Assembly: GCA_902490405.1 (NCBI GenBank)
Contig: CABUDS010000007.1
Location: 12,849-76,848 of the forward strand
Length of the DNA stretch: 64,000 nucleotides
Reading direction: 5' to 3'
Source: an uncultured Collinsella sp.
GTDB taxonomy: Bacteria > Actinomycetota > Coriobacteriia > Coriobacteriales > Coriobacteriaceae
Shown: piece by piece, positions 43,501 to 50,818 of the stretch
Layout: the number at the start of each line of letters is the position of its first letter
Position numbering within the stretch: position 1 is the stretch's first letter
Notes under the pieces: generated by a model
Seen by the model: only the letters and a program-made list of their open reading frames with translations
Told to the model about the DNA's origin: nothing
Database searches by the model: none
Position numbers and translations under genes: made by a program

Positions 43501-45401
43501 TCCAAGGCGCCAACAACACCGCCAAACCCGCAGTTCTTTCCATTGGCTTTTGGAGAATGGCACGTGACGTCCGCGCCGTCAACGATTACAACGCCTCCAG
43601 TATTGTTGCTCTTTGCCACCCAGCCGACCAGGCCTCCTGCCAGTCGCGGCGCGACGCTGCATGTAGTATCAACCGAACAGCGGTTGCCCGCGGCACCCGT
43701 CTTTATATGAAGGGTGTTGTTCGACTTCTCTGTGTTGGTCACATCCTGAACTCTACCGACCAGACCGCCATAGATGGAGCTGGAGCCCGTCACCAGTTTG
43801 CTAGTATACGAGCCACCTGATATTGCGACATCGCCGTTCGTTGTGTCCAGGAGACCGAACACGCCGCCCGCGCCCGTGTCCCCACTTTGGCCAAGATTCA
43901 CGCCCTCGCCCGTATCGATTTGGTCGTTGTTGGCAAACTCGACCGGGCCGGCAAAACTAACGTCGCCGATGAAGCCGCCGGAACTTTTGCTGTTCGCATC
44001 GCCGACGTTGGCGGGACAGGTGAACTTCTTGTTGTCCGCGCCCAGCGCGAGCCTGGTCGCCTTACCGATGAAGCCGCCACTGGCGGTGGTGCCCTTGACG
44101 GTGAGCATGTGCAGGTCGAGAGCCTCCGTGACGTTGACTGTGGCGCCTGTGTTCGAACCGACGAGACCTGCGACACCACCGGCGGAACCGCTTGCAGACT
44201 GAACGGTAGCAGCGGGAACATTAAGGGTGCCGACGTTCAAAGTCGCGCCATCCTCGACCGTGCCTACGAGCAGACCGGCATTACCGGAGCTCGTCTCGAC
44301 GACACCGCCCGCGGCAAGGCTAGCGGGAAACTTAACAGACCCCACCGTAAAGGTTCCGCTCTTGACTGTATTCGCTAAAAGACCGATGTTTCCCGCTGCA
44401 TTTACGTTGAGCTTCTCGAGAGAACCGGCAGGGCCATAGGTGACCTCTGTAGTAAGGTCACCCATCGCCTCACCCAAAAGGGGCGCCGTCAGAGCGGAAG
44501 TCGTATCCGTCCCGCCGGTACCTACGGGATCTGCGATGTTGACCACAGCGTTGAGCGTCTTGCCCCCACCGCTGACCTTCGTAGCGACCATCGGCGCGCT
44601 ATAGGTAGTTGCGCCTATCCACTTTATCTTGACCGTATTGTTTTGGTCAGTCAGTTTGAAGTTATTGAAAACCGTCCGGTTAGACGTAAGCTCAACAGGG
44701 CTATCAACGCCATTCAACGACCTATAGATTTTGCCTTCAAACGGATGCTCATCACTGCCAAGGCCCTGGAAAGACATGCCGTTCTTAGCCGACTCGGTGA
44801 GCTTCGCATCGCCCGTGATGATAACCTTGATCTGCGCATCATAGTAAAGCGAAGCGTCGGCGTTAGACAGGACGGCGAACGCCTCCGACGACTTGACATC
44901 AAGGCTTCGGATTCCGCTCCTGTCGTCTTTGCGTACGATGTTTTCCGCGCCGTTCGCCTCGAGCAGCTCGACAAGCTCATCGAGATTTGTAATCGTCGCA
45001 CCCGCCTGGTCCTCAGCGTCCTCCGAAGTCGCATCATCGGCATCTTGCTCGGCGTCGTCAGCGGCGGCATCGTCAGCGGCATCGTCGCCTTCCGTCTGGT
45101 CGCCCGTGGAATCGGAACCCGTAGCGTTATCGGTGGTATCGCCTGCTGCAGCGTCATCCTTCGCCGCGTCATCCCCAGCACTGTCGCTTTCGGCGCCGGT
45201 ATCACTCGACCCAGACCCGGTCGTGACATCGCTCTTGGTCTCGCCGCTCTCGGCTGCGTCCGATGCCTCCGCAGCCGCGGTGGCAATCTCGCTCGAGATG
45301 TTCTGCCAGCCTGCCGCCACGGCGGCGACCGTGGGCGAACATGCCTGGAGCACCATGACCACCGTCATGAACTCTGCGAGTATGCGCTTTGCCGTTCTCA
45401 T
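34515..45401 (-). CDS. Giant secreted beta-helix-like protein (3,628 residues)
   Basis: One uninterrupted frame of 10.9 kb. The N-terminus is a signal peptide with a possible lipobox LQAC (residues 18-21); cleavage after AVAA is an alternative. Residues about 35-135 are an acidic Asp/Ala/Ser/Thr-rich linker. From about 290 to 2600 the protein repeats GLUG-like blocks such as GGFIGKA, GGLVGRV, GGLIGCI, GGLLGAS and GGVVGSI, each followed by a short beta strand, as in long parallel beta-helix adhesins. The last 900 residues are beta-rich non-helix domains. No LPXTG anchor is seen. It is the last gene of an operon with three membrane-anchored partners. Likely a surface adhesin or fibre; function is inferred. 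The gene looks lower in GC than its neighbours, suggesting transfer. Confidence 0.85.
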   Translation of the reverse strand: MRTAKRILAEFMTVVMVLQACSPTVAAVAAGWQNISSEIATAAAEASDAAESGETKSDVTTGSGSSDTGAESDSAGDDAAKDDAAAGDTTDNATGSDSTGDQTEGDDAADDAAADDAEQDADDATSEDAEDQAGATITNLDELVELLEANGAENIVRKDDRSGIRSLDVKSSEAFAVLSNADASLYYDAQIKVIITGDAKLTESAKNGMSFQGLGSDEHPFEGKIYRSLNGVDSPVELTSNRTVFNNFKLTDQNNTVKIKWIGATTYSAPMVATKVSGGGKTLNAVVNIADPVGTGGTDTTSALTAPLLGEAMGDLTTEVTYGPAGSLEKLNVNAAGNIGLLANTVKSGTFTVGSVKFPASLAAGGVVETSSGNAGLLVGTVEDGATLNVGTLNVPAATVQSASGSAGGVAGLVGSNTGATVNVTEALDLHMLTVKGTTASGGFIGKATRLALGADNKKFTCPANVGDANSKSSGGFIGDVSFAGPVEFANNDQIDTGEGVNLGQSGDTGAGGVFGLLDTTNGDVAISGGSYTSKLVTGSSSIYGGLVGRVQDVTNTEKSNNTLHIKTGAAGNRCSVDTTCSVAPRLAGGLVGWVAKSNNTGGVVIVDGADVTCHSPKANGKNCGFGGVVGALDSGYSVGGRSRFGILDCGDVRVETDKNESIACGAGIVGSAWNGVLRLRGTTDLSDCKLEANGNTSQILRSLDGCAPLVFALGSGSDAEATNDNYWLYKRPAAARIDDLTYNQVIRLTGEEGKLSKDLIKLDESTFYQPLCNLSGAPDAGSSAGYSWGYQLRSQNGDGKSGTYLINDADTFACIAMTVQTNGYFGGVFGIGTANITSWYGNSGNAISITSDIDLRGTGLEGLACDGSGQVNAFVGAVEGNHHTVTLAIGEPYGTRNGNALGANDSTEGNGKIYRHSRLGLFAAIGGGATVNNLTVDGVMKFDNGLGVDAGSLAATITGKTTLSGVTCKPKITCDDTFGNDVNIGGIAGSVRGGGTVTFGSSNISGSTKAQATVKTGATLNGNTRIGGAIGYVADVVAIVNVTSLEVGDATASENAITAGDSASNKKSQIGGLIGCITQGTAANTTNVNITGLTFNSFSMTVGKNGDAKNGAGGLLGYSWGNTVVTIGDGANTSDSTYALKTNNASITANSSGELGGLVYAASGHWVINNYAIDLSGATINAESATTLGLLIGRGGRTENSTTYGVETYSGLYLENKAGWDTAYKVNGVAAGNGVKINNTAIKSNDNATSFDEWVGNSTRPAYGNEDASKLMDGEWNVVVSLHTKDGVNDGKLDMSGEPGNDNSYRNRSDFGKNHNTNAWTRYYYNLDKAYAALGQGSSKISKIDTAEKLLLWSAYRYAPAAIRSMIVPQAFNDAVAIGGESGRSVEIDLTGYSYYPTQPNGKVTVGNATITFHYSDIKAEQKSNKLNSAATQHENMHCGLFRTVANGDLTVNAVTLGGTVGPVVNDGRSKNDIAAAGGSSSGALVCRYVYGSNNGTTTTIRKISIDGLTLNNLTVDGASEATGADAYMPLLINEMQTYVNLSAKNITATGYGRNTKVATSLFGRLGVGSSADQVTATFGTINVPSATNNAIFTRASLLESFGYGEGKTGSAVYTFIKDDQTNDKVTFGSEIDSKGEYSGKQLWYYNESTYGTRAGLVTVDNKEANADTPQFGGYLPYVKKGNVNENKVQYHEIKVNQRVPKLTTGCGTYGDPYTITKATELNTVAEYINTQNPSDGWEVTIAADQETLCQRRSSSKDASNEVTYVYKQASKTWVRMIGNDIDPNDTLDDTTMHSYLQSAYYSIEPENDKGESTDTLELDAAVFQGLGNKDYPFRGVIVGNLRGSSQAATQATIKIHNSKDTGALSGLIPYSYGSVVSNLNIEYSGKAASIAHKNKDASGVPGAFFGGVIGCIMGGDNIIDGVSVKASGGFSVAGAAGDNGGAHLVPVGGYVGAVAGGGVIFRNSSRGDGALNDWHSAGASLYDNPYVGRVIDGYAFSELTDDKSLDNTDRNYKVNNLDTSKTGCIKTDATQGRYRGDDANSSAITTTVNDSQGLLVLSAIISSGAAGGSANTNTTNDAYGTYAGSRAYMGGNNAKGVYQFGNKQYGKVRNASYTHVGRPASAAEDFANAISDDMKSPGIQLEGNALGYAGDGSGVNSPYLVKKYATWQTGNICAAQVSGMDLQFKAGETYDMTTYGTGYTGLSGRYYSNACASGKGADRDRIVPLVACINGNGATIKVGSKEASKVYGVTEYADDNYKLTGVGALFGTVTYTSTNVLDSIGTPATDGAAATGNGGYTVQNLKFDDCNISLTYINAAGASSGAGNEQVGVGLLAGTTANASSLADYGKYAGITTNSCRVNGPNNVGGLLGASGYGSRRTDKDTTLLVNRNDTSNSNTRYSPVKLYDCSYSNMDISGVQNVGGFVGKLNQNSAGGVWAKTNMPIAESSTIMSTAASARTGGIVGLAGGGFLVNTDDAGTPSQGAGKAEISNVTLQPAASSATEGTGGLIGRSENGIVSVYNLCIHGDVQNKTVFGVRGSNNLKYVAGAVGEAASGGAFKFDSCVIKDIYLGARECSAGLIGDLKGGCALEVKNSTITGLVVDGSYSGGVVGSIGNTANSVTLLNSTIGENNFTGSKNAAWNSSLGSCSGGVSGDGRGSFRLVNVLMDRNIFGAQTSQGYLFGNSSSADLVNVFVAGIAIRPNSASESLKLMRNSSGTDDLKKVNKKSYIAFAAYEDKLSDAKGATLYGNDAANGNVTVAVSPYVTTSPTSGLVVRASDADTAGRYLFGDGMNVGLATAIQNPSSPGVANRYTYTNIGGINDDGAYQNTSSYNAKSVASMFNANNDASDSKVATDFPVLVISGTDNTTAKSYLNIITNGGFSDACRLNNENGTNPHVTAKADVFQLKDGVFVKDDDASNNPTLRVVNNGKNNMSFSPSSDWDNGKGRFTLLTVTFTEAGQSYNVQVPIVVKRKLEIDFAATYDYGIKFKEKDYANLGKDAHVLTSFGEPMTGLLTWTYNSANGKEVDFGWDSYMAAGGSMKGLGKSILFNGADGRLPQGTQLTLIDANVDGRAGGREYHYTVGEGGATSVSLSGNDGFKDSAGNPYQERWLSEILDVSATQDGAGTWTVCDNEAEATAKAKLDGKWTLFKVAGADVPSNSRYTLKVPKEKDTGREKRASESVYLVVNVPKSGDGVTQASINGFTASSIDSNSSGGRISWNLHHVLRTGGDDNQNGTASTYSILSNYGQEVNDGKPEARTPVSKSTDGAAYVLSLDVTDTITFNPSQSYADSDSLFYQLDTSLCKYGANNTLTGVSSFPSGTSAIAKFYVAIDNQNYKWDGEDWAKCDSSTPAFTQTVTDTGDDSLKLKLDCDLARIRKRATGGSFTVRTAVEEIRLTPDGCNKVISLSKQSGEDACTKMSYTAKLSTRKEGLNTSSLTQTKRGNVGYYRMDTGDTTITLSAPDKSQLGINVDDLRPIANGTIGLGATYELGGLSNAAEAIANADSVVYTLALQRRGTDGTYESVTDDISNYVTVTESKLAAVAPSGSTITFTDSKENGKFKTQNGDTTFSLPFTVKVNTQVEQREQFYANYRLVMTASLVKGDVASATPQSPDYVTYTLTRVNLNGIDH

Positions 45402-45441
45402 CGATTCCGTACCTCTTATCCTAAAAACTCTGCTTCCAGAG

Positions 45442-46386
45442 TTATTGAGTCTCCGTCGTGCCCGTCAGGGTAGTTCCGCTCACCCTAATGCCCAGGTCAC
45501 CCCAGTCACCGGGCGTCTTGCCGTCCGCTCGGTAAAAGTTGACGATCATCGAGCCAGGCTCCATGGTGAACGTAACCGTGTGATTTGTTTTATCCGCCGT
45601 CACACCATGGTTGGTCTCGAAGAACGGATCGATCTCCACGTTCTCCCCCCACGTGAGCGTGACGTTTGCCGGTGCGCCCGTAACCGTCACACGGTAGTTG
45701 TACGCAGCGTAATCAGCAAACTTGCCAGCCTCATCAACCAGCGCGCCCTCAACCGCAGCGGTTTTGACCTCGGCCTTCTTTGACGGCACGACTTTCGCCG
45801 CCAGACAGGTGAGCTCGGTGCCGGGGCTCTCCTTCGAAACAACCATGGCCTTAATCACAAAGTAGGCATGTCCCAACTTGTCCTCAGGAAAGGTCACGGT
45901 GTAATCGTTCTTGGTAGGCTGATTCTCCGGAAGCTTGACGTTTCCGGCGGGTTGGGGCGCATAGCTCCACGTGGCACCATCGAGCCCATACCCCTCGACC
46001 GTCAAGGTATACGTCACGTTTTTATCGTTGCAGAAGTTGCTGTTGCTCAGCAAATAGTTATAGATGCTAAAGGTGAAGCTGCACTGCTTGTTGTTGGGAT
46101 ATACCGTAACGGAGCGCTGGGCGCGGTCGAGCTCGTCGTTGCCAGGCGCACTCATATAGCCCGTGAGCAGGTCGCTCGCAAACAGGCTCTGCGCGGTGCC
46201 CGTTGCGGCGACGGACTTTAGAAATCCGTTGGCGGTGTAGGCGGAATAGGTAAAGTAACCACCCGTCACGAGCGCCACGGCGCAAGCAAGTGCGATTGCT
46301 GCCACAACCAGCTTATTCTTGGCTAGGCTCTTGCTTTTTGCCAGCTGCTCGCGCTCGGCATCCTGCTGCTTCTCTCGCTTCTCCAT
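45442..46386 (-). CDS. Membrane-anchored secreted protein of the giant-protein operon (third gene)
   Basis: A 314-residue protein: charged cytoplasmic N-terminus (1-24), one hydrophobic segment (about 25-46) ending GGYFTYSAYTANG, then a beta-rich extracytoplasmic domain with two cysteines near residues 105-120 and a further beta-sandwich-like C-terminus. The small residue/aromatic-Phe junction after the helix recalls the alternate signal peptides of TasA/camelysin-type matrix proteins, though that is only a pattern match. AGGAGAGGGGG precedes the ATG. It lies 40 bases before the giant-protein start. Function unknown; a subunit or assembly partner of the giant protein is inferred. Confidence 0.75.
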   Translation of the reverse strand: MEKREKQQDAEREQLAKSKSLAKNKLVVAAIALACAVALVTGGYFTYSAYTANGFLKSVAATGTAQSLFASDLLTGYMSAPGNDELDRAQRSVTVYPNNKQCSFTFSIYNYLLSNSNFCNDKNVTYTLTVEGYGLDGATWSYAPQPAGNVKLPENQPTKNDYTVTFPEDKLGHAYFVIKAMVVSKESPGTELTCLAAKVVPSKKAEVKTAAVEGALVDEAGKFADYAAYNYRVTVTGAPANVTLTWGENVEIDPFFETNHGVTADKTNHTVTFTMEPGSMIVNFYRADGKTPGDWGDLGIRVSGTTLTGTTETQ

Positions 46387-46400
46387 GTGCGCCCCCTCTC

Positions 46401-47240
46401 CTACTTACCGCTCGTGTTGCGCGCGATCAGGTAGATCACATCGGTCTCTTTGGCGCTCTCGTCCCACGAAAGCTTGATGATAAAGTTGAGCGTGTCATTG
46501 TCAGTCGAGCCGTCGAGCGTCTTAGCGTTGAGTTCGCTCTTGCCGAATTTCTTGTATCGGTAGAGCGGGCGCGCGTTGCGCTGGACGTTTTGATAGTCCT
46601 TGAACGTAGGGTCGCTTGCGCCCTCGCCCGGCACGGCTGCCAGACCGTCGTTCTCCTTGTTGATATATTCGAAGCTCGTAAGCAGGTTCTCTCCGGTTGC
46701 TTTCCAGCTATAAGATTTGCCGTCTGCGGTACCGCTCACGTCGGGCGTCTGGAGCGCAGACGTGTTCTCGGCTCTGTACAGCTCAATAGTGAGACCTGTA
46801 ATGTTGGTCGTATTCGCGAGTTGCAGCTCAAAACCGTCACCGCCCGTTTGCACGCAAAACGCGCGCTTGAGCGTCACCGTGTTGCCAGTCTTGGTATCGC
46901 CGTATTCGGGGTTGTAGCTCAGGTCGATCTGCTCTGTTGCCGTAGCGTTGGGGCCCAGCACTTTGAGCTCTGCCGGCTCCTTGATCTTGCCGACGGTGGA
47001 GCCGCGATTGGCATCGACGAACCATCCGAGCGTCAATCCCAGCAACACGAGAAGCACGGTAAGCAAGCCCATGATGGCAAGGGATTCGCGACGGTGGCCG
47101 CTCACCCAAGCCTTGATACGCTCGATGCGGCCAGCCGGACGCGCTTCGCCGTGCGAGCCGAACCCGTTGCCGCCGGGGTTTGCCGCTCCTTCGTTGTGTT
47201 TGATATCGCCCTGCTCGCGGGCATTAAGCTGCTCGTCCAT
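46401..47240 (-). CDS. Membrane-anchored secreted protein of the giant-protein operon (second gene)
   Basis: A 279-residue protein: polar N-terminus with a basic segment (about 1-52), one hydrophobic helix (about 53-72) ending LGLTLGWFVDANRGSTVGKI, then a beta-rich extracytoplasmic domain. The WF-x-x-N junction is shared with the first gene of the operon and resembles SipW-type alternate signal peptides. No sortase motif. The start directly follows the stop of the first gene (TAA then ATG) behind AAGGAGG, indicating coupled translation. Confidence 0.75.
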   Translation of the reverse strand: MDEQLNAREQGDIKHNEGAANPGGNGFGSHGEARPAGRIERIKAWVSGHRRESLAIMGLLTVLLVLLGLTLGWFVDANRGSTVGKIKEPAELKVLGPNATATEQIDLSYNPEYGDTKTGNTVTLKRAFCVQTGGDGFELQLANTTNITGLTIELYRAENTSALQTPDVSGTADGKSYSWKATGENLLTSFEYINKENDGLAAVPGEGASDPTFKDYQNVQRNARPLYRYKKFGKSELNAKTLDGSTDNDTLNFIIKLSWDESAKETDVIYLIARNTSGK

Positions 47241-48332
47241 TTATTTATCCGCCTCCTTGGCGGTAAAGCGCACGCGAATGTACTTGACGTTCTTGCCGAT
47301 AATCTCGTCGGCGTTGTTGTAATAATTGGCGCAGGTTTCCACATCCGCAGAGGACATGCCGGCTCCGACAGGCGGAACCGCGCTAGGCGCCTGACCTGGC
47401 ACGCTCGTGCTATCGGCGCGGAAATAGCACGCGTGGTTATTGTTGATGTCGCCGACGAGGGTCGTGTATCCCCCCTCGTCGCCTGTGTTAGCGAAAAGGT
47501 TGCCACCGTAGCCGGCGTTGCCCGTGCGAACATAGCTCTTGAACTGCTCCGGCCAAATCCAGTAGAGGGTTTTGGTGACGGTTTCGGTCGTATTGTTTGA
47601 GCCCTCAGCACGAAAGCTCTTCGCCGGAATGGTAAAGCTCTGTGTGATGACGGTGACGCTCGCTCCGTCCTGGGTCACCGTGGTTGTCGTGGGAACCAGC
47701 GGATTGGAGTAAAAGCCAGAGGTGTCTTTGCCCTGGAAAACCAAGATATGGCCGCGCACCAGATTTTTAAGCGAGTTGATGATCTCTTCATTTTTCGATG
47801 CGTCCGTAGCAGTGCCGTCCGTGCCCGCAACGCTCGTCTGGACAGAAATCTCCCAGGTCATCTCCACCGTAATATCGTGCAGGTCGTTGCAGAGCGGCTT
47901 GACGTTGAGCTGAAGCTGGCCCGCCGACCCCGGAGAAAGACTGCCATCGGCACTCATGTTATTGAGGTTGAAAAGATTGTTCACGGCAAGGCTTGTACTG
48001 TCCGACGCGTAGTTGTCCTGGGCGTCGTACTTACCTGCCGTGCCGCCCTGCGTTCCCGAGAGCACAAACCGTGGGCCCTTCGCCCCGATCGTACTCCCCG
48101 TGGCACTCACTCGGTTATTCGCGGCAAACCAGGCCAGGCATGCAAAGATGGCAACGATGGCGGCCAGCACAAACAGACCGCTCACCAGGAAATCCTTCCA
48201 GAAATCCTTGAGGGTCCGCACATGCTCGTCGGCAGCTTGGCGGTACTCGGCCGCCGTCTTGTGCTGCTGGAGCTCGCTATGTCGGTCCATGCCACTCATC
48301 GTTTGCGTTTGCCCTGCTAGCGGGCGTGCCAT
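47241..48332 (-). CDS. Membrane-anchored secreted protein of the giant-protein operon (first gene)
   Basis: A 363-residue protein: polar N-terminus (1-48), one helix (about 49-70) ending in FACLAWFAANNRVSATG, then a long beta-rich domain with Thr/Val-rich strands and scattered cysteines. The AWFxxNxxVxxxG junction is the clearest alternate-signal-like motif of the three partner proteins. Start codon is uncertain: the ATG at 48330-48332 has GGAAAGG immediately before it, and an ATG 11 codons later is possible. No known enzyme motif. It opens the four-gene operon. Confidence 0.7.
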   Translation of the reverse strand: MARPLAGQTQTMSGMDRHSELQQHKTAAEYRQAADEHVRTLKDFWKDFLVSGLFVLAAIVAIFACLAWFAANNRVSATGSTIGAKGPRFVLSGTQGGTAGKYDAQDNYASDSTSLAVNNLFNLNNMSADGSLSPGSAGQLQLNVKPLCNDLHDITVEMTWEISVQTSVAGTDGTATDASKNEEIINSLKNLVRGHILVFQGKDTSGFYSNPLVPTTTTVTQDGASVTVITQSFTIPAKSFRAEGSNNTTETVTKTLYWIWPEQFKSYVRTGNAGYGGNLFANTGDEGGYTTLVGDINNNHACYFRADSTSVPGQAPSAVPPVGAGMSSADVETCANYYNNADEIIGKNVKYIRVRFTAKEADK

Positions 48333-48536
48333 CCTTTCCGCTCGGTCGCGTTTATCCGTTGTTCGCAGGTAGAGAATTCAGGCAGAATACAACACCGTAC
48401 GATAAGGTAAAAGAATAGCATTGACCTGCGGCTTGCTCCACAACGCAAGCCTTAATGATGTCTTAAAGATTACGAACAGCAGCCACGCCCATATGCCAAG
48501 GACTTGGTGCAAACTAATCTGCCCCCTGCACCAAAA
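48333..48536 (-). promoter_or_regulatory. Upstream region of the giant-protein operon
   Basis: No gene is seen. On the minus strand TTTACC (48406-48411) and TATTCT (48384-48389), 16 bases apart, could form a weak promoter. Otherwise there is no clear operator. Confidence 0.3.
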
Positions 48537-48575
48537 CCGGGGTGGGGCCCGCTGTTCTTGCAGGCCCCACCCCGG
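48537..48575 (-). terminator. Terminator of the FadH-like gene
   Basis: CCGGGGTGGGGCC / GGCCCCACCCCGG, a 13-bp perfect stem, followed on the minus strand by TTTTGG. Confidence 0.8.
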
Positions 48576-48651
48576 TTGATGGTCTATGTGCGCAGGGACG
48601 CAGTCGGGCGGGGCGGATCCGTGCTACCGCCCCGCCTGGCCGCGAAGTTAA

Positions 48652-50682
48652 CTACAGCTCGTTGGCCGCGTGATACGCCGTGCGAATGGCGCTCGCGATG
48701 TCGGCGGTGCGCTCGCCCGAGCAGTCGCCCACGCAGGTCACGGGCACCGTTACGCCGTCCAGGTCAAACGCGTTGGCCTTGGAGCCCACGGCCATCACCA
48801 CGTAATCGCAGGCGATCCTCACCGGCTCCTCAGTGCCGTCCTCGGTGGTGTGAATGGCCTCCACGCCCTCGTCGGTAATGGCGGTCAGGCGGGTCTTCAC
48901 GTGCTGCTCCACGTTGTGCTCGGCAAAGTCGCTCATGATCAGCGGCAGAATGGTCTCGGACTCGCCCGCGGCAATCTTGTCGAGCATCTCGACAATCGCC
49001 ACCTCGCAGCCGTGCTGCAGCAGGTACTCGGCAGTCTCGGTGCCCACCAGGCCGCCGCCGATGACGGCGACGCGGCCCGTAAGCTCCACCTTGCCGGCCA
49101 GCACGTCCCAGCTCGAGACGACCTTGTCCGAGTCGGCACCCGGAACGGGGATGACCACGTCGTGCGCACCCACGGCCACAATCGCGGCGTCGGCGGCGTT
49201 GAGGTCCGCGGGGCTAGCGGCGTGGTTGAGCTCAACCTTCACGCCCAGGCCGGGCAGAATCTTCTCGTAATACTCAACCGAGCGCATGATCTCGTCCTTG
49301 CGCGGAGGCGCGGCCGCCAGCACAATCTGGCCGCCCAAGTGATCGCTCGCCTCGTAGATGGTCACATCGTAGCCGCGCTTGGCCGCCACGCGCGCGGCCT
49401 CCAGGCCGGCGATACCGCCGCCCACCACGGCGATCTTCTTGTCGCCTTCGCCCGGCTTGATGGCGATGGTCGCCTCGTCGCCGTTCTCGGCATTGAGCAC
49501 GCACGAGATGTACTTGCGGTTTTGAATCGCATCGACGCAGCCCTTGTTGCAGTTGAGGCACTCGCGGATGGGCTCACCCGTGGCAGCCTTCAGCGCAATG
49601 TCGGGGTCGCACATGAGCGAGCGGCCATAGGCGATGATGTCGGCCGCGCCGTCTTCCAGAATCTTCTCGCCGGCCTCGACCGAGACCACGCGGCCGACGG
49701 TTGCCACCGGCACGGAGACCAGGGCCTTGACGCGCTCGGCCACGGGCAGCGTCCAGTTGTAGGGCATGGCGCCCATGGGCGGAATGGTGTCGCCCATGTT
49801 GCCGGTGTGGTTGGCCTGCGCGACCTGGATCATATCGATGCCCGCGCCCTCGAGCAGCTTGGCGAACTCGCAGGCCTCGTCGGGCTGCAGGCCGCCCTTG
49901 CCGCGCGGCGTGCCGTCGGGGTTCTCCATAATCACGGGGAGCTTGTACTCCACCATCAGCTGCGGCGCGGCCTCCTTAATGGCAGCGACGACCTCGAGCG
50001 CGTAGCGGACGCGGTTCTCGAACGAGCCGCCGTACTCGTCGGTGCGCTGGTTGAGGATGGCCGAGCACAGCGAACCCACCAGGCGGTCGCCGTGGACCTC
50101 GATGGCATCGATCCCGGCCTGCTGCGCGCGAGCGGCCGAGGCAGCGATGGCTTCCTTGATCTGGGTGAGCTGCTCTACGCTCGCCTCGTTCACAAAGTGC
50201 TGCATGTCGTGGTGCAGCTTGGCGTAGGCCTGCTTGCGGATCTCGTTGGACTCGGCCATCTTGGCGGCAAAGGTCTCCTCGTCGCCGGCGGCCTTTGCCT
50301 CCTGCGCAGCTTTCGCAGCGGCCATGGAGCCCATGACCATGCGGCCGACGCCGGGGACGTCGTACTCGGGGTGGAACAGCTGCAGCGCGACCTTGGCGCC
50401 GTGCTTGTGGACGGCGTCGGCCAGGGCCTTAAACGTGGGGATCTGAGCGTCGGTCGCCAGCTTGGGCGTGGGGCTTGCGGTCATAACGGGAGCGACGTCG
50501 CCGATGACGATGTAGCTCACGCCGCCACGGGCCAGGCGCTCGTAAAAAGCCAGGCTGCGCTCGCCGATGGAACCGTCGCGCTCCTCGTAGCCGGTGGTCA
50601 GCGGCGGGAACATAATGCGGTTCTTGAGCTCAAGGGGGCCAACCGTAATGGGCTGGAGCAGCTTGGATGCAGGTGCGGTCAT
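48652..50682 (-). CDS. NADH:flavin oxidoreductase / 2,4-dienoyl-CoA reductase-like (FadH-type)
   Basis: A 676-residue multidomain oxidoreductase. Residues about 5-350 are an Old Yellow Enzyme TIM barrel binding FMN. CLNCNKGC plus a later Cys near 380-395 form a 4Fe-4S site. Then come FAD and NAD(P) Rossmann domains (VVGGGIAGLEAARVAAKRG and VIGGGLVGTETAEYLLQHG). This is the plan of bacterial 2,4-dienoyl-CoA reductase, trimethylamine dehydrogenase and bile-acid or enoate reductases such as BaiCD/BaiH. The substrate cannot be told from sequence. The second ATG (50680-50682) is better spaced from AGAGAGGA than the first, two codons upstream. Confidence 0.88.
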   Translation of the reverse strand: MTAPASKLLQPITVGPLELKNRIMFPPLTTGYEERDGSIGERSLAFYERLARGGVSYIVIGDVAPVMTASPTPKLATDAQIPTFKALADAVHKHGAKVALQLFHPEYDVPGVGRMVMGSMAAAKAAQEAKAAGDEETFAAKMAESNEIRKQAYAKLHHDMQHFVNEASVEQLTQIKEAIAASAARAQQAGIDAIEVHGDRLVGSLCSAILNQRTDEYGGSFENRVRYALEVVAAIKEAAPQLMVEYKLPVIMENPDGTPRGKGGLQPDEACEFAKLLEGAGIDMIQVAQANHTGNMGDTIPPMGAMPYNWTLPVAERVKALVSVPVATVGRVVSVEAGEKILEDGAADIIAYGRSLMCDPDIALKAATGEPIRECLNCNKGCVDAIQNRKYISCVLNAENGDEATIAIKPGEGDKKIAVVGGGIAGLEAARVAAKRGYDVTIYEASDHLGGQIVLAAAPPRKDEIMRSVEYYEKILPGLGVKVELNHAASPADLNAADAAIVAVGAHDVVIPVPGADSDKVVSSWDVLAGKVELTGRVAVIGGGLVGTETAEYLLQHGCEVAIVEMLDKIAAGESETILPLIMSDFAEHNVEQHVKTRLTAITDEGVEAIHTTEDGTEEPVRIACDYVVMAVGSKANAFDLDGVTVPVTCVGDCSGERTADIASAIRTAYHAANEL

Positions 50683-50818
50683 GGACATTCCTCTCTTGTA
50701 GGCGCGGCGGCGATGGTGCCGCGTAGTTGTCTAGAGGATATGGCATGGGAGCACAGTGGCGCAACGGAAATCGGCAGACAGCAGGTAGCGGCAGGTGGAT
50801 GGGGCGGGGCCGGCTGCC

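Noticed and set aside
34515..45401. Sortase-anchored adhesin
   Set aside because: No LPXTG-like motif or C-terminal membrane segment with a basic tail; the protein ends in a beta-strand-like sequence.
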